A DNA stretch of 64,000 bases, from positions 167,085 through 231,084 of the forward strand of contig NZ_JAEQNE010000009.1 in NCBI RefSeq assembly GCF_016722785.1, given 5' to 3'. The notes below the pieces were generated by a model. The model saw nothing but the letters and a program-made list of their open reading frames with translations, did no database searches and was not told the origin of the DNA. Within the stretch, counting starts at the first letter, position 1. Every line of letters begins with the position of its first letter. The DNA is from Ramlibacter monticola (GTDB taxonomy: Bacteria > Pseudomonadota > Gammaproteobacteria > Burkholderiales > Burkholderiaceae_C). Position numbers and translations under genes: made by a program. Below, one piece after another: positions 1 to 7,493 of this stretch.

Positions 1-355
1 AGGCGTCGAGGTCGCGCGCCACCACCTGCAGCTCGAAGGTCCCGGTGCCGCTGATGTAGTGGCAGGAGACGATCTCCGGGATCCGGCGGATCGCCTCTTC
101 CATCTCCCGGGTCCGCTCGCCCGTGTTGCGCTCCGCGTCCAGCCGCACGAAGGCCAGCACGCCCAGGCCGATGCGGCGGCGGTCGATCTCGGCGTGGTAG
201 CCCTTGATGAAGCCGGCTTCCTCCAGCGCCCGCACGCGGCGCCAGCAGGGCGCGGCGGACAGGCCCACGCGCTGCGCCAGTTCGGCGTTGGTCAGGCGCG
301 CGTCGGCCTGCAGCTCGGCAAGAATATGGATGTCGTAGCGGTCAAGCGTTTCCAT
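1..355 (-). CDS. Lrp/AsnC family transcriptional regulator (C-terminus cut by window edge)
   Basis: The first 118 codons are present, starting at ATG 355 and reading off the left edge. The N-terminus METLDRYDIHILAELQADAR, followed by the helix-turn-helix segment (NAELAQRVGLSAAPCWRRV, about residues 27-45), is the classic Lrp/AsnC winged-helix domain. The segment GYHAEIDRRRIGLGVLAFV leads into the RAM ligand-binding and oligomerisation domain, which is truncated here. Such proteins usually bind an amino acid and act as octamers or dimers on DNA. The gene is divergent from the indolepyruvate oxidoreductase gene with 142 bp between the starts. That is the usual layout for a local regulator of aromatic amino acid breakdown, although the ligand is inferred only from context. 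Confidence 0.9.
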   Translation of the reverse strand, partial: METLDRYDIHILAELQADARLTNAELAQRVGLSAAPCWRRVRALEEAGFIKGYHAEIDRRRIGLGVLAFVRLDAERNTGERTREMEEAIRRIPEIVSCHYISGTGTFELQVVARDLDA

Positions 356-370
356 TTTCGCCCGGGTTGA

Positions 371-383
371 GAAAGATTCTTTC
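371..383. promoter_or_regulatory. Candidate operator: inverted repeat GAAAG-ATT-CTTTC
   Basis: A perfect 5-bp inverted repeat with a 3-bp AT-rich centre lies 15 bp upstream of the Lrp-type gene start, in the divergent region shared with the oxidoreductase gene. Lrp-family sites are typically imperfect dyads with an A/T centre. Autoregulation or joint control is therefore plausible, but the match to the E. coli Lrp consensus is only partial. Confidence 0.35.
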
Positions 384-414
384 CCATCCTAGCCGTTGGC
401 GGGCATGAAAAGCA

Positions 415-443
415 AAGACATATCCGGACTCGGGACATACACT
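415..443 (+). promoter_or_regulatory. Candidate sigma70 promoter for the indolepyruvate oxidoreductase gene
   Basis: AAGACA at 415-420 and TACACT at 438-443 are separated by 17 bp. Each matches its consensus hexamer at four of six positions. The predicted start lies about 50 nt before the ATG at 498, which has its own AGGAG ribosome site at 482-486. Assigned by eye only. Confidence 0.4.
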
Positions 444-497
444 GTGCAGCCGCAGTCAGGCCATGCGCACACTGGCCCCTCAGGAGACAAGCCGAAG

Positions 498-3400
498 ATG
501 AACGCACCGCTGCCCGAACACATTCGCAAGGCGCTGGAAACCGTCACCCTCGACGACAAGTATTCGCTGGACATGGGCCGCGCCTTCATGAGCGGCGTGC
601 AGGCGCTGGTGAAGCTCCCCATGCTGCAGCGCCAGCGCGACGCGCTGGCGGGCAGGAACGCCGCCGGCTTCATCAGCGGCTACCGCGGCTCGCCGCTTGG
701 CGGCTACGACCAGGCCCTGTGGAAGGCGCGCAAGTACCTGCAGGCGCAGAACATCGTGTTCCAGCCGGGCGTCAACGAGGAACTGGCCGCGACGGCGCTG
801 TGGGGCACGCAGCAGCTCGGGTTCGCGCCGCCCGGCTCCAACAAGTTCGACGGCGTCTTCGGCATCTGGTACGGCAAGGGCCCGGGAGTGGACCGCTGCT
901 CCGATGTCTTCAAGCACGCCAACATGGCCGGCACCACTCCCTGGGGCGGTGTCATCGCCGTGGCCGGCGACGACCACGTGGCCAAGAGCTCGACGGCGGC
1001 GCACCAGAGCGACCATATCTTCAAGGCCTGCGGCCTGCCGGTGTTCTTCCCGGCGACGGTGCAGGAAATCCTCGACATGGGCCTGCACGCCTTCGCCATG
1101 AGCCGCTACGCCGGCGTCTGGTCGGGCATGAAGACGATCCAGGAGATCGTCGAATCCAGTGCCACCGCGGTGATCGACCCCGAGCGGGTGCAGATCCAGT
1201 TGCCCACCGACTTCCGCATGCCGCCCGGCGGCCTGCACATCCGCTGGCCCGACGCGCCGCTGGAGCAGGAGGCGCGCCTGTTCGACTTCAAGTGGTACGC
1301 CGCGCTGGCCTACATCCGGGCCAACCGCCTGAACTACAACGCCGTCGCCACGCCGCACGACCGCTTCGGCATCATGGCCAGCGGAAAGGCCTGGAACGAC
1401 ACGCGCCAGGCGCTGCTGGACCTGGGCCTCGACGACGACACCTGCCGCCGCCTCGGCATCCGCCTGCACAAGGTGGGCGTGGTCTGGCCGCTGGAGGCGC
1501 AGGGCACGCGCGAATTCGCCGAAGGCCTGCGCGAGATCCTGGTGGTGGAGGAAAAGCGCCAGGTCATCGAGTACCAGGTGAAGGAGGAGCTGTACAACTG
1601 GCGCCCCGACGTGCGTCCCAACGTGGTCGGCAAGTTCGACCAGGACGACGGCTTCTCCGGCGGCGAGTGGTCGGTGGCGAACCCCAACGAGCACACCCTG
1701 CTGCGCGCCAACGCCGACCTGTCGCCGCACCTGATCGCACGCGCCATCGCCCGGCGGCTGAAGAAGCTGGGGCTGGACGGCGACGTCCAGGCCCGCATCG
1801 ACGCCCAGCTCGCCCTGATCGAGGCGAAGGAACGCGCGATGCAGGTGGTGGAGGTGAAGGGCGAGCGCATGCCCTGGTTCTGCTCCGGCTGTCCGCACAA
1901 CACGTCCACCGTGGTGCCCGAGGGCTCGCGCGCGATGGCCGGGATCGGCTGCCACTTCATGGCCGTCTGGATGGACCGCGCCACCGTGGGCTTCACCCAG
2001 ATGGGCGGCGAGGGCGTGCCGTGGGTCGGCCAGCAGCCCTTCTCCAACGAGAAGCACGTGTTCGCCAACATCGGCGACGGCACCTACTTCCACAGCGGCC
2101 TGCTGGCGATCCGGCAGTCCATCGCGGCCGGCGTGAACATCACCTACAAGGTCCTGTACAACGACGCCGTCGCCATGACCGGCGGCCAGCCGGTGGGCGA
2201 GCGCCCCGAGGGCCACACGCCCCTGCAGATCGCGCAAAGCCTCGATGCGGAAGGCGTGAGCCGCCTGGTCGTGGTCACCGACCAGCCGGAGAAGTACCAG
2301 GGCGCGAAACTGCCGGCCGGCGCCACCGTGCACCACCGCGACGAGCTCGATCGCATCCAGCGCGAGCTGCGCGACACCGCCGGCGTCACGGCGATGATCT
2401 ACGACCAGACCTGCGCCACCGAGAAGCGGCGCCGTCGCAAGCGCGGCACGATGGTCGATCCGGCCCTGCGCGTGATGATCAACGACCTGGTCTGCGAAGG
2501 CTGCGGCGACTGCAGCGCCAAGTCCAACTGCCTCTCGGTGGAGCCGCTGGAGACCGAGTTCGGCCGCAAGCGCACCATCAACCAGAGCACCTGCAACAAG
2601 GACACGAGCTGCCTCAAGGGCTTCTGCCCCAGCTTCGTGACCGTCGAAGGCGGCAGCCTGAAGCGCAAGGCGAAGAGCCAGTCCGCGCCCTCGCCCTACG
2701 AGGGCGGCGAGATCCCCGAGCCGCAGCTGCCCCGCACGCCGGAGGCCTACGGCATCATCGTCGCCGGCGTCGGCGGCACCGGCGTGATCACCATCGGCCA
2801 GCTGCTCGGGATGGCGGCCCACATGGAAGGCCGCGGCGTCGTCACCCAGGACTCCGCCGGGCTGGCGCAGAAGGGCGGCGCGACCTGGAGCCACGTCCTG
2901 ATCGGCGACACGCAGGAGGCGATCCGCACCACCCGCGTGAGCATGGCCGCCGCCGACCTGGTGATCGGCTGCGACCCGATCGTGGCCGCCAGCAAGGAGA
3001 CCGTGCTGCGCATGCGCCAGGGCCGCACGCGCGTCGCGCTCAATGGCCATGCCACGCCGACGGCCGCCTTCGTGAAGAACACGGAATGGGCCAATCCTTC
3101 GGACGCCTGCGCCGGCGAGATCGCCAAGGCGGTGGCCCCGCAGGACCTGGCGGCCTTCAACGCCGAGGAGCTGGCGGCCCGGACGATGGGCGACAGCATC
3201 TACACCAACCCCATGATGCTCGGCTACGCCTGGCAGAAGGGCTGGATCCCGCTGGCGCGCGAGTCGCTGCTGCGGGCCATCGAGCTCAACGAAGTGGCGG
3301 TGGAGAACAACAAGGCCGCCTTCGAATGGGGCCGCCGCGCCGCCCACGACCCGGCCCGCGTCGCCGCGGTGCTGGCCCCCGCCGCCCAGGTGGTCGCGTT

Positions 3401-4064
3401 CCGCAAGCGCGAGACGCTCGACGACCTGGTGGCGCGCCGCGTCGAATTCCTCACCGACTACCAGAACGCCGCCTATGCGGCGCAGTACCGCGAACTGGTG
3501 GAGCGGGTGCGCGCGGCCGAGGCGCCGCTGGGCAAGACGACCCTGGCCGAGACGGTCGCCCGGGGACTGTTCCGCCTGATGGCGTACAAGGACGAATACG
3601 AGGTCGCGCGCCTGCACGCCGACACCGGCTTCCGCGAGAAGGTGGCGTCGCAGTTCGAAGGCGACTTCAGGATCCACTACCACCTGGCGCCGCCGCTGGT
3701 CGCGAAGCGCAACGAGAAGGGCGAGCTGGTCAAGCGCAAGTTCGGGCCCGGCACCATCCATGTGTTCCGCCTGCTGGCCCGCCTGCGCGGCCTGCGCGGC
3801 ACGGCACTGGACGTCTTCGGCCGGACGGAGGAGCGCCGCACCGAGCGGGCCCTGATCGAGGAATACCGCGCCACGGTGCTGGAACTGCTGCAGGGCCTGG
3901 AGCCGGGCAAGCATGCCCTGGCGGTGCAGATCGCCGGCCTGCCGGAGAAGATCCGCGGCTACGGCCACGTCAAGGCGCGCAACCTGGAGCAGGTGCGGCC
4001 GCAGTGGCGCGAGCTGCTGCAGCAGTGGCGGGGGGAGCCCGCCGCGCACAGGCAGGCCGCCTGA
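498..4064 (+). CDS. Fused indolepyruvate ferredoxin oxidoreductase (IorA-IorB type), 1188 aa
   Basis: Thiamine-diphosphate enzyme that oxidatively decarboxylates aryl pyruvates, from aromatic amino acid transamination, to aryl-acetyl-CoA. In order it shows a pyruvate-oxidoreductase N-terminal region, a Cys motif CSGCPHN near residue 462, a TPP-binding segment NIGDGTYFHSG near 524, and a ferredoxin-like cysteine cluster (CEGCGDC near 666, then CNKDTSCLKGFC). The gamma-subunit Rossmann segment VAGVGGTGVITIGQ is near 756, followed by a C-terminal domain (DUF6537-like). The single-chain alpha-gamma fusion is the form common in aerobic beta- and alphaproteobacteria. I chose ATG 498 over the in-frame ATG 396 because of the AGGAG upstream and because residues 1-34 of the longer form resemble nothing. 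The divergent Lrp gene suggests amino-acid-responsive control. Confidence 0.93.
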   Translation: MNAPLPEHIRKALETVTLDDKYSLDMGRAFMSGVQALVKLPMLQRQRDALAGRNAAGFISGYRGSPLGGYDQALWKARKYLQAQNIVFQPGVNEELAATALWGTQQLGFAPPGSNKFDGVFGIWYGKGPGVDRCSDVFKHANMAGTTPWGGVIAVAGDDHVAKSSTAAHQSDHIFKACGLPVFFPATVQEILDMGLHAFAMSRYAGVWSGMKTIQEIVESSATAVIDPERVQIQLPTDFRMPPGGLHIRWPDAPLEQEARLFDFKWYAALAYIRANRLNYNAVATPHDRFGIMASGKAWNDTRQALLDLGLDDDTCRRLGIRLHKVGVVWPLEAQGTREFAEGLREILVVEEKRQVIEYQVKEELYNWRPDVRPNVVGKFDQDDGFSGGEWSVANPNEHTLLRANADLSPHLIARAIARRLKKLGLDGDVQARIDAQLALIEAKERAMQVVEVKGERMPWFCSGCPHNTSTVVPEGSRAMAGIGCHFMAVWMDRATVGFTQMGGEGVPWVGQQPFSNEKHVFANIGDGTYFHSGLLAIRQSIAAGVNITYKVLYNDAVAMTGGQPVGERPEGHTPLQIAQSLDAEGVSRLVVVTDQPEKYQGAKLPAGATVHHRDELDRIQRELRDTAGVTAMIYDQTCATEKRRRRKRGTMVDPALRVMINDLVCEGCGDCSAKSNCLSVEPLETEFGRKRTINQSTCNKDTSCLKGFCPSFVTVEGGSLKRKAKSQSAPSPYEGGEIPEPQLPRTPEAYGIIVAGVGGTGVITIGQLLGMAAHMEGRGVVTQDSAGLAQKGGATWSHVLIGDTQEAIRTTRVSMAAADLVIGCDPIVAASKETVLRMRQGRTRVALNGHATPTAAFVKNTEWANPSDACAGEIAKAVAPQDLAAFNAEELAARTMGDSIYTNPMMLGYAWQKGWIPLARESLLRAIELNEVAVENNKAAFEWGRRAAHDPARVAAVLAPAAQVVAFRKRETLDDLVARRVEFLTDYQNAAYAAQYRELVERVRAAEAPLGKTTLAETVARGLFRLMAYKDEYEVARLHADTGFREKVASQFEGDFRIHYHLAPPLVAKRNEKGELVKRKFGPGTIHVFRLLARLRGLRGTALDVFGRTEERRTERALIEEYRATVLELLQGLEPGKHALAVQIAGLPEKIRGYGHVKARNLEQVRPQWRELLQQWRGEPAAHRQAA

Positions 4065-4113
4065 CGCCGACTGACGGGGTGCGGCCACCAAGCCGCACCG
4101 GTGTTGTCGGAAC

Positions 4114-4143
4114 TGGTCAGTGCCGGAGGGCGCCGCATACAAT
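4114..4143 (+). promoter_or_regulatory. Candidate promoter of yajC-secD-secF
   Basis: TGGTCA (4114-4119) and TACAAT (4138-4143) are 18 bp apart, with the yajC GTG 53 nt further on. The -10 hexamer matches five of six positions; the -35 is weak. In many proteobacteria yajC follows tgt, but here it follows an unrelated catabolic gene, so an own promoter would be expected. Confidence 0.4.
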
Positions 4144-4196
4144 GGCCGATTGTGCGGCGGGGTCCCCCTGCCGCCGGCCTTCCAGCTGGAGTCACC

Positions 4197-4526
4197 GTGT
4201 TCATTTCTTCCGCCTTCGCCCAAGGGGCGCCGGCCGCCGCGGGCGGCGACATGTCGTCCTCGTTCATGAGCCTGCTGCCGCTCGTGCTCATGTTCGTCGT
4301 CCTCTATTTCGTGATGATCCGGCCGCAGATGAAGCGCCAGAAGGAACATCGCGCCATGATCGAGGCGCTGGCCAAGGGCGACGAGGTGGCAACCTCGGGC
4401 GGCTTGCTGGGCCGGGTCACCAAGCTGGGTGACAGCTACCTGGGCGTCGAAGTGGCCCCCGGCGTGGAAGTACAGGTTCAGCGCACGGCCGTCGTGCAGG
4501 TCCTGCCCAAGGGCTCCATCAAGTAA
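4197..4526 (+). CDS. yajC: Preprotein translocase subunit YajC
   Basis: A 109-residue inner-membrane protein that joins SecD-SecF as an accessory complex of the SecYEG translocon. One transmembrane helix (LLPLVLMFVVLYFVMIRPQM, about residues 23-42) is followed by the family signature (MIRPQMKRQKEH) and a small cytoplasmic beta-rich domain (MIEALAKGDEVATSGGLLG). The start is a GTG with GGAG six bases upstream. Upstream in-frame codons give a Pro/Gly-rich extension without similarity and are left out. It is followed by secD after 75 bp and then secF, the standard order. Confidence 0.95.
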   Translation: MFISSAFAQGAPAAAGGDMSSSFMSLLPLVLMFVVLYFVMIRPQMKRQKEHRAMIEALAKGDEVATSGGLLGRVTKLGDSYLGVEVAPGVEVQVQRTAVVQVLPKGSIK

Positions 4527-4601
4527 GTCGGAAGTCCCCCGCCGGGCGTTCAGCCAGGCTGACGCGCCCGCCACCCGACACCCGACGCCCAACGGCCGAC
4601 C

Positions 4602-6485
4602 ATGAACAGATATCCTCTCTGGAAATACGCGATCCTCCTGGTCGCGTTGCTGATCGGGGTGCTCTACACCCTGCCCAATTTCTTCGGCGAGGACCCGGCC
4701 GTCCAGGTCTCGTCCGGCCGCAGCAGCATCTCCATCGACCAGACCACCCGCGCCCGCATCGAGCAGGCACTGGGGCAGGCCGGCATCAAGCCGCTGGCCA
4801 TCGCGGTCGACCCCAACTCGGTCAAGGCCCGGTTCGAGAACACCGACATCCAGCTCAAGGCCAAGGATGCGATCCAGCGTTCGCTGAACCCGGACCCGAA
4901 CGACGCCGGCTACGTGGTGGCGCTCAACCTGCTGTCCAAGACGCCGCAATGGATGGCGTCCATCAATGCGGCGCCCATGTACCTGGGCCTGGACCTGCGC
5001 GGCGGCGTGCACTTCATGCTGCAGGTCGACATGCAGGCGGCGCTCACCAAGAAGGCCGAATCCTTCGCGGGCGACCTGCGCAGCATCCTGCGCGAGAAGA
5101 ACATCCGCCACGCCGGCATCGAGCGCAGCAGCCAGGCGGTGGTGGTGCGCTTCCGCGACCCCGAGGCGCTGACGGGCGCCCGCAACGTGATCGCCGACCA
5201 GTTCCCCGACCTGCTGGCGGCGGAGAAGGTCGAGGGCGACACCACTGTCATCACGGCGACGATCAAGCCGGAAGCCGCGCGCCGCATCCAGGACCAGGCG
5301 CTCAAGCAGAACATGGTCACCCTGCACAACCGGATCAACGAGCTGGGCGTGGCCGAGCCCGTGATCCAGCAGCAGGGCGTGGACCGCATCGTGGTGCAGC
5401 TGCCCGGGGTGCAGGACACCTCGCGCGCCAAGGACATCCTGGGCCGCACCGCCACCCTGGAAGTGCGCATGGTGGACGAGAGCACCGAGGGCCGGTCCGC
5501 CGAACTCGGCACCGGCGCGGTGCCCTTCGGCGCCGAGCGCTACATGGACCGCGAAGGCCGCCCGGTGATCGTCCGCAAGCAGGTGATCCTGACCGGCGAG
5601 AACCTGACCGACGCCCAGGCCGGCTTCGACAACCAGACGCAGGAAGCGGCGGTGCACCTGACGCTGGACGCCAAGGGCGCGCGCATCTTCCGCGACGTGA
5701 CGCGCGAGAACGTCGGCAAGCGCATGGCCATCCTGCTGTTCGAGAAGGGCAAGGGCGAGGTCGTGACGGCGCCGGTGATCCGCACCGAGATCGGCGGCGG
5801 CCGGGTCCAGATCTCCGGCCGCATGACGACCAAGGAAGCCAACGACGTGGCGCTGCTGCTGCGCGCCGGCTCGCTGGCCGCGCCCATGGAGATCATCGAG
5901 GAGATGACCATCGGCCCCAGCCTGGGCGCCGAGAACATCGCCAAGGGCTTCCACAGCGTGGCCTGGGGTTTCGCGGCCATCTGCGCCTTCATGATCGTCT
6001 ACTACATGCTGTTCGGCGTGTTCTCCAGCGTGGCGCTGGGCGTGAACCTGCTGCTGCTGGTGGCGATCCTGTCGATGCTGCAGGCCACCCTGACGCTGCC
6101 CGGCATGGCGGCCATGGCGCTGGCGCTGGGCATGGCCATCGACTCGAACGTGCTGATCAACGAACGGGTGCGTGAAGAATTGCGCAATGGCGCCTCGCCG
6201 CAGGCGGCGATCCACGCCGGCTACGACCGCGCCTGGGCGACCATTCTCGATTCGAACGTCACGACGCTGATCGCGGGCGTGGCGCTGCTGGCCTTCGGCA
6301 CCGGCCCGGTGCGCGGCTTCGCGGTGGTCCACTGCATCGGCATCCTGACCTCCATGTTCTCCGCGGTGTTCTTCTCGCGGGGTCTGGTGAACCTCTGGTA
6401 CGGAAGGCAGAAGAAATTGAAGGCGGTCTCCATCGGCACGGTCTGGCGGCCGGGCGCCGATGGCGCTATAACCAAGGCAGAGTAG
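4602..6485 (+). CDS. secD: Protein translocase subunit SecD
   Basis: A 627-residue RND-type membrane protein that, with SecF, uses the proton gradient to help complete protein export on the periplasmic side. An N-terminal helix (residues about 8-25) is followed by the large periplasmic P1 region with the conserved GLDLRGGVHFML motif near residue 128. A C-terminal block of five helices includes LGMAIDSNVLINERVREEL, the conserved D-x-N stretch of the proton pathway. Length matches beta-proteobacterial SecD. The ATG lacks a strong Shine-Dalgarno sequence. The secF gene follows 44 bp later. Confidence 0.97.
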   Translation: MNRYPLWKYAILLVALLIGVLYTLPNFFGEDPAVQVSSGRSSISIDQTTRARIEQALGQAGIKPLAIAVDPNSVKARFENTDIQLKAKDAIQRSLNPDPNDAGYVVALNLLSKTPQWMASINAAPMYLGLDLRGGVHFMLQVDMQAALTKKAESFAGDLRSILREKNIRHAGIERSSQAVVVRFRDPEALTGARNVIADQFPDLLAAEKVEGDTTVITATIKPEAARRIQDQALKQNMVTLHNRINELGVAEPVIQQQGVDRIVVQLPGVQDTSRAKDILGRTATLEVRMVDESTEGRSAELGTGAVPFGAERYMDREGRPVIVRKQVILTGENLTDAQAGFDNQTQEAAVHLTLDAKGARIFRDVTRENVGKRMAILLFEKGKGEVVTAPVIRTEIGGGRVQISGRMTTKEANDVALLLRAGSLAAPMEIIEEMTIGPSLGAENIAKGFHSVAWGFAAICAFMIVYYMLFGVFSSVALGVNLLLLVAILSMLQATLTLPGMAAMALALGMAIDSNVLINERVREELRNGASPQAAIHAGYDRAWATILDSNVTTLIAGVALLAFGTGPVRGFAVVHCIGILTSMFSAVFFSRGLVNLWYGRQKKLKAVSIGTVWRPGADGAITKAE

Positions 6486-6529
6486 GCGTTGCGCCAACGG
6501 GCGGCTATCGCCTGCATAAGGACAAAGTA

Positions 6530-7483
6530 GTGGAGTTCTTCAAGATCCGGCGGGACATCCCGTTCATGAAGAATGCGCTGGTCTTCAACGTGATCTCCCT
6601 GGTCACGTTCCTGGCAGCCGTCTTCTTCCTCGTCACGCGGGGGCTGCACCTGTCGGTGGAGTTCACCGGCGGCACCGTGATGGAGGTCAGTTATTCGCAG
6701 CCGGCGGACGTCGAGAACGTGCGCCGCACGGTCAGTTCCCTGGGCTTCACGGACGTCCAGGTGCAGAACTTCGGCACCGCCCGCGACGTCATCATCCGGC
6801 TGCCGGCGCAGAAAGGCGTCAGTTCCGCGCAACAGAGCGAGCGCACCCTGCAGGCCCTGAAGGCGACCGATCCGGCCGTCACCCTGCGCCGGGTGGAATT
6901 CGTCGGGCCGCAGGTCGGCGAGGAACTGGTCTCCAACGGGCTGAAGGCCCTGGCCATGGTGGTCGCGGGCATCATGCTCTACCTCGCGGTGCGCTTCGAG
7001 TGGAAGTTCGCCGTCGCGGCCATCATCGCCAACCTCCACGACGTGGTGATCATCCTCGGCTTCTTCGCCTTCTTCCAGTGGGAGTTCTCGCTGGCGGTGC
7101 TGGCCGCGGTGCTGGCGGTGCTGGGCTACTCGGTCAACGAGTCGGTGGTGATCTTCGACCGGATCCGCGAGAACTTCCGGCGCTACCGCAAGATGAACAC
7201 GGTCGAGACGATCGACAACGCGATCACGTCGACCATCAGCCGCACGATCATCACCCACGGCTCGACCCAGATGATGGTGCTGTCGATGCTGCTGTTCGGC
7301 GGCGCCACCCTGCACTACTTCGCCCTGGCCCTGACCATCGGCATCCTGTTCGGGATCTATTCCTCCGTGTTCGTCGCCGCGGCCATCGCCATGTGGCTGG
7401 GCATCAAGCGCGAGGACCTGGTGAAGGGCGACCGCAAGCGCGAAGGCGATCCCAACGACCCCAACGCGGGCGCCACCGTCTGA
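6530..7483 (+). CDS. secF: Protein translocase subunit SecF
   Basis: A 317-residue partner of SecD, sharing the same RND half-transporter fold. It starts at GTG 6530 with AAGGA at 6518-6522. Visible features are the first helix (ALVFNVISLVTFLAAVFFLV), the periplasmic motif EFTGGTVMEVSY, and the conserved helix GYSVNESVVIFDRIRENFRR around residues 202-221. The highly charged C-terminus is typical. The DUF1631 gene starts 10 bp after the stop, so read-through into it is likely. Confidence 0.97.
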   Translation: MEFFKIRRDIPFMKNALVFNVISLVTFLAAVFFLVTRGLHLSVEFTGGTVMEVSYSQPADVENVRRTVSSLGFTDVQVQNFGTARDVIIRLPAQKGVSSAQQSERTLQALKATDPAVTLRRVEFVGPQVGEELVSNGLKALAMVVAGIMLYLAVRFEWKFAVAAIIANLHDVVIILGFFAFFQWEFSLAVLAAVLAVLGYSVNESVVIFDRIRENFRRYRKMNTVETIDNAITSTISRTIITHGSTQMMVLSMLLFGGATLHYFALALTIGILFGIYSSVFVAAAIAMWLGIKREDLVKGDRKREGDPNDPNAGATV

Positions 7484-7493
7484 GGCAGGCCTG

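Noticed and set aside
396..497. Upstream in-frame ATG that would lengthen the indolepyruvate oxidoreductase by 34 residues
   Set aside because: No ribosome site, and it would include the candidate promoter; ATG 498 has AGGAG and gives the family N-terminus.
480..6497. A 2005-codon open frame on the minus strand across the oxidoreductase, yajC and secD genes
   Set aside because: Its product is His/Arg/Gly/Leu-rich low-complexity sequence with no domain. Long stop-free antisense frames are expected in high-GC genes with strong third-position GC bias.
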